From Burkholderiales bacterium (GTDB lineage: Bacteria; Pseudomonadota; Gammaproteobacteria; Burkholderiales; Burkholderiaceae_B): a stretch of DNA of 64,000 nucleotides. The DNA lies in assembly GCA_027484315.1 (NCBI GenBank), contig JAIXTE010000089.1, positions 1-64,000 of the forward strand. Reading direction: 5' to 3'. Below, one piece after another: positions 1 through 8,109 of this stretch (the first letter of the stretch is position 1; the number at the start of each line of letters is the position of its first letter). The notes beneath the pieces were generated by a model. The model searched no databases. It was not told where the DNA came from and worked only from the letters and a program-made list of their open reading frames with translations. The translations under genes and the position numbers were made by a program.

Positions 1-978
1 AAAACCGCAATAAGCGAGAATTAGGGCAAACGTCAGGAAAATAAAGTTGGGCATGCCAGGGATTAAGCCCAAAACGCCAACTACTGAGGCTGTGATATAA
101 AAGGGTTTAGGATGACTAAGGAGTTGTTTATTGACCTGGGTGCCAATATCATCACCCTGCCCTACCCTTGCCACCACAAGGCCCGCTGCAATGGAGATCA
201 CCAACGCCGGGATTTGCGCAACCAAACCGTCTCCTATCGCTAGCAACACGTAGACGTTTCCTGCGTCACTAAAAGATAGGCCATGCGAGGCCATCCCGAT
301 CGATATTCCGCCGATAATGTTGATAAACAAAATAAGGATACCGGCGACCGCGTCGCCACGAACGAACTTACTTGCGCCATCCATTGCTCCGAAGAACTCC
401 GCCTCGGATGATAAATCCGCCCGCCTTTCTTTGGCTTCTTTCTCCCCAATGAGCCCAGCATTCAAGTCGGCATCAATCGCCATCTGCTTGCCCGGCATAG
501 CATCAAGAGTGAAACGAGCTGAAACCTCCGCAATCCTCCCGGCGCCCTTGGTGATTACAACGAAGTTGATCACAACGAGAATTGCGAACACCACAATACC
601 TACAGCCAAATCGCCGCCAACCAGGAACTCCGAAAAGGATTCAATAACTTTTCCGGCGGCATCCGTGCCAGAGTGACCGTTCATTAAAACTACGCGTGTA
701 CTCGCTACGTTGAGGGCAAGGCGCAGCAAGGTGGTAATCAACAAAATACTGGGGAAAACGGCGAATTCCAATGGTTTCTTTGTGTACATGCTCGCGATTA
801 GCACCATGATTGAAATCGCGATATTGAACGTAAAAAAGACATCAAGAAGGAACGGTGGCAGCGGCAATACCATCATCGCCAAGATGGCCATGATAAATAC
901 TGGAACGCCTATGTTTTTAAGCTCAGAAATATTGACGTTTAAAGGAAATGACGAGATCCCCGATTTTTTCGTTTTCAT
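1..978 (-). CDS. flhA: Flagellar export-gate protein FlhA, N-terminal part
   Basis: FlhA is the large inner-membrane component of the flagellar type III export gate. The gene runs off the left edge, so only the first 326 codons (about half of the usual 690) are present. The translation starts MKTKKSGISS, continues with hydrophobic membrane segments, and contains the family signature RFTLDAMPGKQMAIDADL in the FHIPEP region. The start ATG overlaps the flhB stop as ATGA, so translation is probably coupled. Order flhB-flhA on one strand is the common proteobacterial arrangement. The cytoplasmic domain lies outside the window. Confidence 0.97.
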   Translation of the reverse strand, partial: MKTKKSGISSFPLNVNISELKNIGVPVFIMAILAMMVLPLPPFLLDVFFTFNIAISIMVLIASMYTKKPLEFAVFPSILLITTLLRLALNVASTRVVLMNGHSGTDAAGKVIESFSEFLVGGDLAVGIVVFAILVVINFVVITKGAGRIAEVSARFTLDAMPGKQMAIDADLNAGLIGEKEAKERRADLSSEAEFFGAMDGASKFVRGDAVAGILILFINIIGGISIGMASHGLSFSDAGNVYVLLAIGDGLVAQIPALVISIAAGLVVARVGQGDDIGTQVNKQLLSHPKPFYITASVVGVLGLIPGMPNFIFLTFALILAYCGF

Positions 979-2111
979 TTATCACTCTCTAGTGGATCCA
1001 TTCCCTTGGGTATGTCATCGTTTGTAGGTAACTCTGTTTCTGCATGACGGCCTTCGGATAGTGCATAAACATAGGCCAGCACCTTTGCTACGGCCTTGTA
1101 TAGCCCATCCGGAATCTCACGGCCTACCTCTACGTTTTTATAAAGACTCCTGGCCAGCGGAGGAGATTCAATTATTGGAACTTCGGATTTCCCTCCGATC
1201 TCCCTGATACGCGCCGCGACTTCATCGACACCTTTGGCAACCACAAGGGGCGCTGATCGTTTGTCTCTTTCGTACTTGATTGCAACCGCATAATGCGTAG
1301 GGTTGGTAATGATCACGTCAGCGGACGGGATTGATGACATCATTCTCTTTTTAGCCATCTCGCGCTGGATAGATCTTATGCGGGCCTTTAAATGGGGGTC
1401 CCCGTCTGATTCCTTGTTTTCCTTCTTTAGTTCATCAAACGACATCCTCAATTTTTTAGCGTGCCGCCAAAGCTGGTAGGGGACATCAAAGGCTGAGATA
1501 AAAAAGTATATGGCTGCGAGTATTAGGGTATTCTCCAGCGCCATATAACTAACCTTGATAATGGCGGCTTTTAGACCGAGGGAGGAAAGCGCTGAATAAG
1601 CAGCAAGGTCAAGGTAAACCAGGTAGAAACCCACGCCTCCAACTGCCATCGTCTTGAAAATGGCTTTCGCCAACTCGGCCAGTCCGTTTGTGGAAAAAAT
1701 GTTCGAGAGGCCTTTGACTGGATTAAGTTTGGAGATGTTGAAAGAGAGAGGCTTCCAGGACCAGTTTAAACCCCCGATACAAACGGAGGCGAGTACAGCT
1801 ACAAGAATCAACGCGCCCAAATACGGGAGAAGTGCAAAGAGAGACATCGTAAGTGCACTGACAAACCGAATGCTCATCATTGCCGGATCAAATGCTTCTC
1901 GACGGTCGAACGAGAGGGTTTCTTGGAACAGCGCCTTAAGGTCGGAGGATAACCCCGGACCAAAGAAGTAAAGTGAGGCCACCGCCACCAATAGCAGAGA
2001 AGCTCCACTGAACTCACGGGATCGTGCAACGTCACCATCCTCGCGCGACTTTTGAATCTTTCGCTCGGATGCTGGGAGGTCCCTGTCTTCGGATTGGCTT
2101 TCGCTCGACAT
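975..2111 (-). CDS. flhB: Flagellar export-gate / substrate-switch protein FlhB
   Basis: FlhB sits in the export gate and switches secretion from rod/hook to filament substrates after autocleavage. At 378 aa it has the normal family length. A charged N-terminus (SERKIQKSREDGDVARSREF) is followed by four hydrophobic segments and a cytoplasmic domain with the autocleavage motif NPTH. The downstream text (PLARSLYKNVEVGREIPDGLY) is typical of FlhB. The upstream region carries a sequence block shared with other promoters in the window. A second, C-domain-only FlhB homologue lies at 58703-59059. Confidence 0.97.
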   Translation of the reverse strand: MSSESQSEDRDLPASERKIQKSREDGDVARSREFSGASLLLVAVASLYFFGPGLSSDLKALFQETLSFDRREAFDPAMMSIRFVSALTMSLFALLPYLGALILVAVLASVCIGGLNWSWKPLSFNISKLNPVKGLSNIFSTNGLAELAKAIFKTMAVGGVGFYLVYLDLAAYSALSSLGLKAAIIKVSYMALENTLILAAIYFFISAFDVPYQLWRHAKKLRMSFDELKKENKESDGDPHLKARIRSIQREMAKKRMMSSIPSADVIITNPTHYAVAIKYERDKRSAPLVVAKGVDEVAARIREIGGKSEVPIIESPPLARSLYKNVEVGREIPDGLYKAVAKVLAYVYALSEGRHAETELPTNDDIPKGMDPLESDK

Positions 2112-2116
2112 AAATT

Positions 2117-2133
2117 AATAAATTTACTTATGA
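2117..2133 (-). promoter_or_regulatory. Shared upstream block, flhB copy
   Basis: These 17 bases are identical to 12912-12928, the block upstream of an unrelated minus-strand gene. The block sits directly before the flhB start. Related sequence is found at 20243-20260. It may be a promoter core or an operator; the binding protein is not known. Confidence 0.45.
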
Positions 2134-2187
2134 CCCCCATCATAGCAAAAGATGGTGAGAGAAAACTATTATTTATGTCCGGCTAAG

Positions 2188-2219
2188 AAAAAAAAATAGG
2201 GGCTCAAGGCCCCTATTTT
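2188..2219 (-). terminator. Rho-independent terminator of the 2225-3757 gene
   Basis: A perfect 11-bp stem (2193-2203 with 2209-2219) closes a 5-base loop. Read on the minus strand it is followed by a run of T. It lies immediately after the stop of the sigma-like gene and separates it from flhB. Confidence 0.85.
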
Positions 2220-2224
2220 CGAAT

Positions 2225-3757
2225 TTACTCGGTTTTCTCACGTCTTTTAACGTAGCCGCTCCGAATAGCCTTGTGGGCGTATCGACACGGTACTTTTTGA
2301 AGGCGGGCAATTGCAGCCAGGTACGCCCCGTGGGGACTGTAATCGTGTTCCCATTTGAAAAGGGTAAAGAACTTTTCTTTTGCCGCGTTGTATGGCACTT
2401 CCTTGTTCTTTTTAAAATATCCCATCACAAATTCTGTGAACTCTTTCGCGCCTTCCTCGTTGTAAGGCAGATCCCTTCCGATTAGGCCCCAGTCGTCCCC
2501 CGCTGGGGCAATTTTCCCCCAAGTGCTTACCTGAAACGTAGACCGAAGGTTTCTGGTTTTCTTTAGATTCTCAACGATATCCTTTGCGGACATTGGGCCC
2601 TCATTTTTCAAAAGAAGGTTTTCAATTTCTTGAGAAATCAACCTTGATCCTGTTTTTTCATCCGCCCCTTTTTCCTTCGATGTAAAGCGGTGATAACCAA
2701 GATACATAATAAATTTGGACTTCTCGGTGATTACGCTGAGGTCCTTGTAGCTGCTTAGGTCCCCCTGTTTGATCACCCCTTTATCGATTAGCTCGTTATA
2801 AGCCTCTTCGTGATGCAGGGCACTCTTGGGGGACTCGTTCACCATCCTGACCAACGCTTTCTCTATTTTGGCTCGTGTGTCCTTGTCTATTTTTAAGTGT
2901 TTCTCAACACCAAAGAGGCTTGGCCCGAAATTAAAGATCATTGGATGATCAATACAAATATTCCTGATGTACGTCATCGTTGGGGTCTTTTGAGTCATCT
3001 TGGACACAGCGTCCCTGATGTCTTTTACGAACATAGGTTGCGTCGACTCTTGAAGTGCTTCAAGAACATAAGAGGATTCAGACAGCACTGTTCCCAGGTA
3101 ATCACCTTCATCACTAAATCGGAAGCTCTGCAAAGCAAGATCCACAATAAAGTCAATTGTCTTCTTACGATCAAAGATGGGCGGGATCTTCGAGATAATG
3201 ATCGCCTTTGCAACCAGAGAAGCGCCCTCAATGTTACTTCGTGCCTTAATTGAGCACGAATTCCGGATCGACTTGACGGCTGAGGATCTAAGGGCGTTTA
3301 TCTGGGCCTCGCGTAACTCGCAGAGATATCCAGTGACATTCGTTACCTTTTTCGGGCTGCCGCTCTTCTCAATCAAATAGGACAGGAGGTCTAAGTATTC
3401 GGACGCGCTGGGGAAATACTTTTCAATCTCCGGGCCGGAAATTTTTATAAGCTCTGCTGATTCCTGGTCTGCCAAAGTGACGAGTTTTTCAACGTAATCA
3501 GTTACGTCCTTCAAGTCGCCCTCGAAACAGTCCTTCTCTATAACCCTTACGCGTTCCTTTGTCAGGTTAAATAGATCGCCTACATCTGACAGCGTCATGG
3601 GCTCGCCAAAAATGCCGGAGCGCAGCGTCACTATGGCCTGAGCGCGGCTTTCTAGCGACAGAAGCTTATTTGCGAAAAGAGCCTCCACTTTGTGTGGGGA
3701 TGCCGCTTTTTCGATTAGTAATTCTTTATTGACAGTTTTTGTTTTTTTGTGTATCAT
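2225..3757 (-). CDS. Sigma-70 region-4-like DNA-binding protein
   Basis: Not assigned to a named family. About 50-85 residues in is a segment (TLSDVGDLFNLTKERVRVIE) matching the helix-turn-helix of sigma-70 region 4.2, including the TxERVRxIE recognition-helix pattern. No region 2 is visible, so it is not a complete sigma factor. The remaining ~400 residues are predicted mostly helical. An in-frame ATG at 3757 (510 aa) is preferred over the upstream GTG at 3829 because the longer form would start inside the promoter/operator region and lacks a ribosome site; the shorter has GAGAG upstream. It is followed by its own terminator. Its role may be transcriptional regulation; that is inference. Confidence 0.7.
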   Translation of the reverse strand: MIHKKTKTVNKELLIEKAASPHKVEALFANKLLSLESRAQAIVTLRSGIFGEPMTLSDVGDLFNLTKERVRVIEKDCFEGDLKDVTDYVEKLVTLADQESAELIKISGPEIEKYFPSASEYLDLLSYLIEKSGSPKKVTNVTGYLCELREAQINALRSSAVKSIRNSCSIKARSNIEGASLVAKAIIISKIPPIFDRKKTIDFIVDLALQSFRFSDEGDYLGTVLSESSYVLEALQESTQPMFVKDIRDAVSKMTQKTPTMTYIRNICIDHPMIFNFGPSLFGVEKHLKIDKDTRAKIEKALVRMVNESPKSALHHEEAYNELIDKGVIKQGDLSSYKDLSVITEKSKFIMYLGYHRFTSKEKGADEKTGSRLISQEIENLLLKNEGPMSAKDIVENLKKTRNLRSTFQVSTWGKIAPAGDDWGLIGRDLPYNEEGAKEFTEFVMGYFKKNKEVPYNAAKEKFFTLFKWEHDYSPHGAYLAAIARLQKVPCRYAHKAIRSGYVKRREKTE

Positions 3758-3783
3758 TGTGTTGAAAAACTCTCGTTTTTTGT

Positions 3784-3823
3784 TTAGTTGTGTGATTGTG
3801 CAACTAATTTCAAACAAAGTCAA
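3784..3823 (-). promoter_or_regulatory. Promoter with overlapping palindromic operator
   Basis: On the minus strand a -35-like TTGACT (3818-3823) and a -10-like CACAAT (3795-3800) are 17 bp apart. The -10 lies in the 10-bp spacer of a perfect inverted repeat TTAGTTG / CAACTAA (3784-3790, 3801-3807). This geometry suits a dimeric repressor that blocks polymerase, possibly the HTH protein encoded just downstream. Confidence 0.5.
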
Positions 3824-3841
3824 CACCACTTTATTTATTTG

Positions 3842-6800
3842 TCAACCCACCTGCATTTTGAGCCCTCGACTCGGCTCGGGTTTCCTAAGATCGGTTTTTA
3901 GCGAGTCTAAGACGGCAAGGTCGTTGAGTTTTTCATCCCTCACGATATCGCTATGATAGATAACGGATTTCTCCATGAGTTGGTACTTTTCGGTTCTCGA
4001 CGAACTTAGCCAGTTAAAGGATCCGGATATCATGACGTCATCGTCAATGTATATGACTTTCTGGTGCATCTTATTCACGAGGCCCACTTTTGCGCCGGCT
4101 GATTCTAGTTCTTGTAAAACGACAGCAAATTCATCTTCGCTATAGTTCTGAAGATTAGAATCCTTAGCTAAAAAGATTTGGACATCAACGTTGCGGTTTG
4201 ATGCGTCAGCAATCATTTCAAGGATTCCATCGGACTCCATGACATGCCTTGTGATCCACGGACTAACTATCATCAGGTTGTTCCGCGCCATCTTGAATGA
4301 ATTGCTAAGGGCTTGTCTGTGACCCTCTAGATTCGAGATGAATTCCGGCGGGGTTTTTGTGTTAATCGGCTTTATTAAGTCATCTCTTAGGAGGTTCTCA
4401 ATTGGTATTTTTATCTCGTTTGACGGCTTCGAAAATAGATACTTTCCGAGCAGCGAGGATGGCTTACCCTCGCGCAGCGAAAAAATAGTGGTGTCCCCAA
4501 ATACTAAGAAGGCATCCTTCGCGCGGCTAACTGACACGTTGAGCATGCTGGGACTTTCATCAAAAAAGAAGTCAGATTCTCTGTCATGTTTTGAGTAGAC
4601 AGGGCTAAACAGAACGATTGGTTTTTCTGCGCCCTGGAGTGAATGAACTGTGCCGACCGTGATATCTGAGATGTCTTGGTTTACATCAACATTTAGCCCC
4701 ATACTTTTGTAAGTTTCGCCGAGCGCTATCTTAAGGTTTTCAGGGCCTTCGGACAAAAGCTTTTTTATCAAAGAAGACTGAGGACGGAAAGGTGTAATAA
4801 TTGCGGCAATTTCACTTAACTTCTTTTTATAGTCATAAACTAATTTTGGAGCGTTGCTCAAAATCCAATGAGCTATCATTTTCGCTTCAAGTGTGTTGAG
4901 CCTTGACCCAGCGTCTGGACGATCACTTTTACCAGGTATATGCGCATAGCCCATCGCGGGAAGCCTTACCAGCGATCTCTCGTCATCTTTTTTGGACCCG
5001 CGCATAGGAATGAGCTTGTTTTGATAACAGAGCTCGTTACAAAAAGCGATGAGGTCATCATACCCCCGCCTGTGCTCATAGAGGTGAAGGCCCGGGGCAA
5101 GAGATAAGTCGGAATGCAGTCGAGATGCATTTTGGGCGATCTTCATGATGCTTCCGGAACTCGACGAAAATCCAGAGTTTTCCAGATCTATAAAATTGAG
5201 ATCCTCGCTTATAAGTCCAGCGGATTCTGCGTTGCAGAAGTCCATTCCTTTGGTCACCGACCACACTGGCTCAATTTGAAACGTATCGCCAACGACAAGA
5301 GCCTTTTTTGCAAAAGCGAAACCCGTTATGCCCACCTCGGGTGTAACCTGCCCGGCTTCGTCAACAATAAGAAGGTCAGCAAAGTTAAAGGCGATCGAAT
5401 TCTCAAGCCTGTTTTTGAATGAGAAATATTTTGGTAGGGAATGGAAAGTAGAAACAAAACAGGGCGTCAACATTGCGCGCCTTCCATATATTTTCTGCAA
5501 CTCCGACTCGCTGAAGGGTTTGCCAAAATATGTTTTGTCTGGATTTCCCGCCCACAAAGTGGCGTTCATTTCCTGTAGCCATCGGGCTTCCCAATAATGG
5601 GTGGCCAATTTGAAAAGGGGCTGTCTTATTTTAAAGTCGGCGGCCCGGTCAAGAGCTTCGATCTGAATAGAGTCAGGATTCTCAATTCCCAGTTTTCGGG
5701 CTGTGAGAATGAGCTCCTGCTTTGCCTCGTTTAAAAGTTGTGAGTTGTGGTCAAGCGTGCCGGCGAAATTAGATAGTAAGAGAGCGTTTTTTTGGCAAAT
5801 CTCAATACAATTGGACAGAATCGATTCGAATTCTTCCGGGGAAACAGTGATCTCGGATAGGTGAGAAATCTCGGAAAGCCTATAATCCTCGATCAGAGCG
5901 TTGATGAATTCCTTCAGTTTTCCTGCTGGGAATCCCCTGGATACAAGACGAGGATCCAGGATAATCGTTTTGTAGTCCAGCCATTCCTTATGCGCGACCT
6001 CGTACGTCTCCTGCCTTGACTGCAGCTCAAAGGCCTTTGCCCTAGCTGAATCAGGCTCCATGAAACCCAAGCACCCCTCAGTTCTAAGCTGTTCAACTTT
6101 ATGGCGTGCTGAAGAGAGAATTTCGATTGAGTCTTCTATGCCTTTTAAAATGGACCAGCCTTTTTTTAGCGAGGTGGACATGATGGCAGTTGCCTGGGAT
6201 AGGGTTGTATCGTCCTCCCGTTTAAAGCATTTTTTAAACCTCGCTAAAAAATTCTGTATCGTCTTATCCTTATCGGAGGACTCCAGGGCATTAACTTTTG
6301 AAAGGTCAAAAAAATCTGTCTGGGAATCCCTGAAATAAGTCCCGTACGAATCCAGTCCATCAATCCATCGTCCATAAAAGCTTGAAGCGGGATTCTCCTC
6401 TATGGAGGAAAAGGAGGTCAGGATGTTTGTGACCGCCTGGTTGTTTGTTGAGCAGGCAACTGTTATGGGGGGATATCTATCGCCGCGGATCGCAGATTGA
6501 ACCCAGTTAGAGGCAACGACGCTCTGCAGCAGAGTTGTCTTTCCCGTTCCCGGCGGGCCGTTTAAAGTCAGGACCTCCCCGTCTCGCAATGTTCCCAAAT
6601 TGGTCAGAGCAAGGCGCTGAGCGTCAGCCAAAGGAAAACTAGGGCTCATATGGCCTGCTCTAACCGCCATAGCGTCACATGCCGGTTTTACCTGGGCGAC
6701 ATGTTCAAGCCCATCCCCACGGAGCATGGTAGAAAGCAAAGGGGCGTCCTTTCCCTTCAGCAGATTTCGTTCAAGCTCGTCGTAAACAAATTCAAGATTT

Positions 6801-7399
6801 TGGGTTATGGAGGTGACGGCAGGGCAAAGCTGAACGCTGGAGGACCTTTCGTAGACACTGTTTTTTTCCAAAAACTCTGAGCAGACTGCATCCTGCATAG
6901 CAGATACGTATTCTAGGAGGCCTGCAATGGATTCCGCCTTCCATGGACTGGAAACAATAAACCTATCGAAGTCTTCAAAAGTCCCCAGTACAACATTTGT
7001 AAAGGAGCCCTCCGATGTCATCTTGTTTGCAAGCAACCCCTTTTGAATAATTGGTTGCGTAGAGGATACCGAGATGGAGCCATCATTTGAGAGTACAAGT
7101 TCAGCAGTGGCGCAGTAGATCTGATGAGGCAAGTTGCGATTGCCATCAAATTGTTTTTTGACAATTTTACCCAGATACGCGGTTACGCGTACCTCTTTGA
7201 CAAATTCAGACCCCCTTGAAAATCTGTGGAACTCCTCTTTTGTTATCGAGGCCGACAAGCTTTCATCTGACAGAGCCAACTCTACGGGGGCGATGCCATC
7301 ACGTACGGAAGGGTAAAGAGGAGGCTCCCCAGAAAGAGATTTTCTGAGGTAGGCTAATTTTTGTATAAATTGATCCCGGTTCGACATACTTGAGTCCAT
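3842..7399 (-). CDS. SF1 (Upf1/Dna2-like) helicase fused to PLD nuclease; Mokosh type II-like
   Basis: This 1185-aa protein has an N-terminal region of unknown fold, then a superfamily-1 helicase core: Walker A GPPGTGKT at 281-288, Walker B LLIVDEAGQ, the segment VGDTFQIEPV, and C-terminal motifs TVGTVHSLQGAEK and NVSVSRAKDAFLVFGD. At the C-terminus is a phospholipase D-type nuclease motif: H1112, K1114, D1119, then GSFN from 1126. A COG1112-like helicase with a C-terminal PLD domain in one chain is the architecture reported for the antiphage protein MkoC of Mokosh type II. The gene stands alone, divergent from a small gene at 7507. A defence role is inferred from architecture only; a repair role is the alternative. 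Confidence 0.85.
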   Translation of the reverse strand: MDSSMSNRDQFIQKLAYLRKSLSGEPPLYPSVRDGIAPVELALSDESLSASITKEEFHRFSRGSEFVKEVRVTAYLGKIVKKQFDGNRNLPHQIYCATAELVLSNDGSISVSSTQPIIQKGLLANKMTSEGSFTNVVLGTFEDFDRFIVSSPWKAESIAGLLEYVSAMQDAVCSEFLEKNSVYERSSSVQLCPAVTSITQNLEFVYDELERNLLKGKDAPLLSTMLRGDGLEHVAQVKPACDAMAVRAGHMSPSFPLADAQRLALTNLGTLRDGEVLTLNGPPGTGKTTLLQSVVASNWVQSAIRGDRYPPITVACSTNNQAVTNILTSFSSIEENPASSFYGRWIDGLDSYGTYFRDSQTDFFDLSKVNALESSDKDKTIQNFLARFKKCFKREDDTTLSQATAIMSTSLKKGWSILKGIEDSIEILSSARHKVEQLRTEGCLGFMEPDSARAKAFELQSRQETYEVAHKEWLDYKTIILDPRLVSRGFPAGKLKEFINALIEDYRLSEISHLSEITVSPEEFESILSNCIEICQKNALLLSNFAGTLDHNSQLLNEAKQELILTARKLGIENPDSIQIEALDRAADFKIRQPLFKLATHYWEARWLQEMNATLWAGNPDKTYFGKPFSESELQKIYGRRAMLTPCFVSTFHSLPKYFSFKNRLENSIAFNFADLLIVDEAGQVTPEVGITGFAFAKKALVVGDTFQIEPVWSVTKGMDFCNAESAGLISEDLNFIDLENSGFSSSSGSIMKIAQNASRLHSDLSLAPGLHLYEHRRGYDDLIAFCNELCYQNKLIPMRGSKKDDERSLVRLPAMGYAHIPGKSDRPDAGSRLNTLEAKMIAHWILSNAPKLVYDYKKKLSEIAAIITPFRPQSSLIKKLLSEGPENLKIALGETYKSMGLNVDVNQDISDITVGTVHSLQGAEKPIVLFSPVYSKHDRESDFFFDESPSMLNVSVSRAKDAFLVFGDTTIFSLREGKPSSLLGKYLFSKPSNEIKIPIENLLRDDLIKPINTKTPPEFISNLEGHRQALSNSFKMARNNLMIVSPWITRHVMESDGILEMIADASNRNVDVQIFLAKDSNLQNYSEDEFAVVLQELESAGAKVGLVNKMHQKVIYIDDDVMISGSFNWLSSSRTEKYQLMEKSVIYHSDIVRDEKLNDLAVLDSLKTDLRKPEPSRGLKMQVG

Positions 7400-7460
7400 G
7401 ATCTATTTTGCTGCAGTCAAAACGGTTTATGCAAAGATTTCCGATCACAATTTTCAGTTA

Positions 7461-7489
7461 TTGATATTTTGTTGCTTTATGTGTATGAT
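7461..7489 (+). promoter_or_regulatory. Sigma-70-type promoter
   Basis: TTGATA (7461-7466), a 17-bp spacer and TATGAT (7484-7489) form a near-consensus promoter. Transcription would start near 7496, immediately before the GGAGG ribosome site at 7497-7501, giving an extremely short leader. Confidence 0.65.
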
Positions 7490-7506
7490 TAATGATGGAG
7501 GTCATA

Positions 7507-8109
7507 ATGAAAAGTCATTTCATCAATTTATTGGCTGAGGCACTAAAGAGCTTAAGGGCCGACGAATCCTTTTTTTCCGCAGGGTTGGTCTCGTATGTTG
7601 AGCAAAAGGGGAATATTTCAGTTGCCCTGGACTTCTTTAACGATAAAAACGGGATAAGCGCGAATACTCAGTGGTCTGATTCGATCGAAAGAATAAAAGA
7701 TATTTCGACTTTTAAGAGTGGTTCCAAGCCCATAATGTTCTTTCAAATACGAGCAGTAAAACATACGGGACTTAGCTCTGAACCTCATTTGATATTGATC
7801 AAATCAATACATGAGAAGATAGGCCTATCGCTGCTGGAAGTAACATTGATTATGGAGGAATCACGAGAGACGGGTTTCTTTGTAAATTACCCGGACAAGC
7901 AAATAACCTTCCCATACATAGAAAGCTTATATCTTGAGACACTGGAAAGTTTCTTGCAGTCCGAATCGCTGAAGAAGAGGATCCATAGAACAGAGGAGCC
8001 TGAGGATCTGCTGTTCCACAGATTCGTCTCCATGTATCAATCGGGAGAAATGTCGGACAAGGGCTTCTATAAAAATTTTGACGTAACAAAATTAATTCGA
8101 CAACACTAA
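7507..8109 (+). CDS. Hypothetical protein, 200 aa
   Basis: No family was recognised. The start is ATG 7507: GGAGG (7497-7501) is spaced 5 bases from it, while two ATGs upstream (7492, 7495) lie before or at the likely transcription start. The protein is soluble, acidic in its C-terminal half and has no membrane segment. It is divergent from the helicase/PLD gene and convergent with the primase gene, overlapping its stop by 4 bases. Because it shares a divergent promoter region with a likely defence gene, it could be a partner or regulator of it; this is only positional inference. Confidence 0.7.
   Translation: MKSHFINLLAEALKSLRADESFFSAGLVSYVEQKGNISVALDFFNDKNGISANTQWSDSIERIKDISTFKSGSKPIMFFQIRAVKHTGLSSEPHLILIKSIHEKIGLSLLEVTLIMEESRETGFFVNYPDKQITFPYIESLYLETLESFLQSESLKKRIHRTEEPEDLLFHRFVSMYQSGEMSDKGFYKNFDVTKLIRQH

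Noticed and set aside
317-676. Plus-strand frames opposite flhA
   Set aside because: They lie on the opposite strand of a clear FlhA coding region and show no independent start signals.
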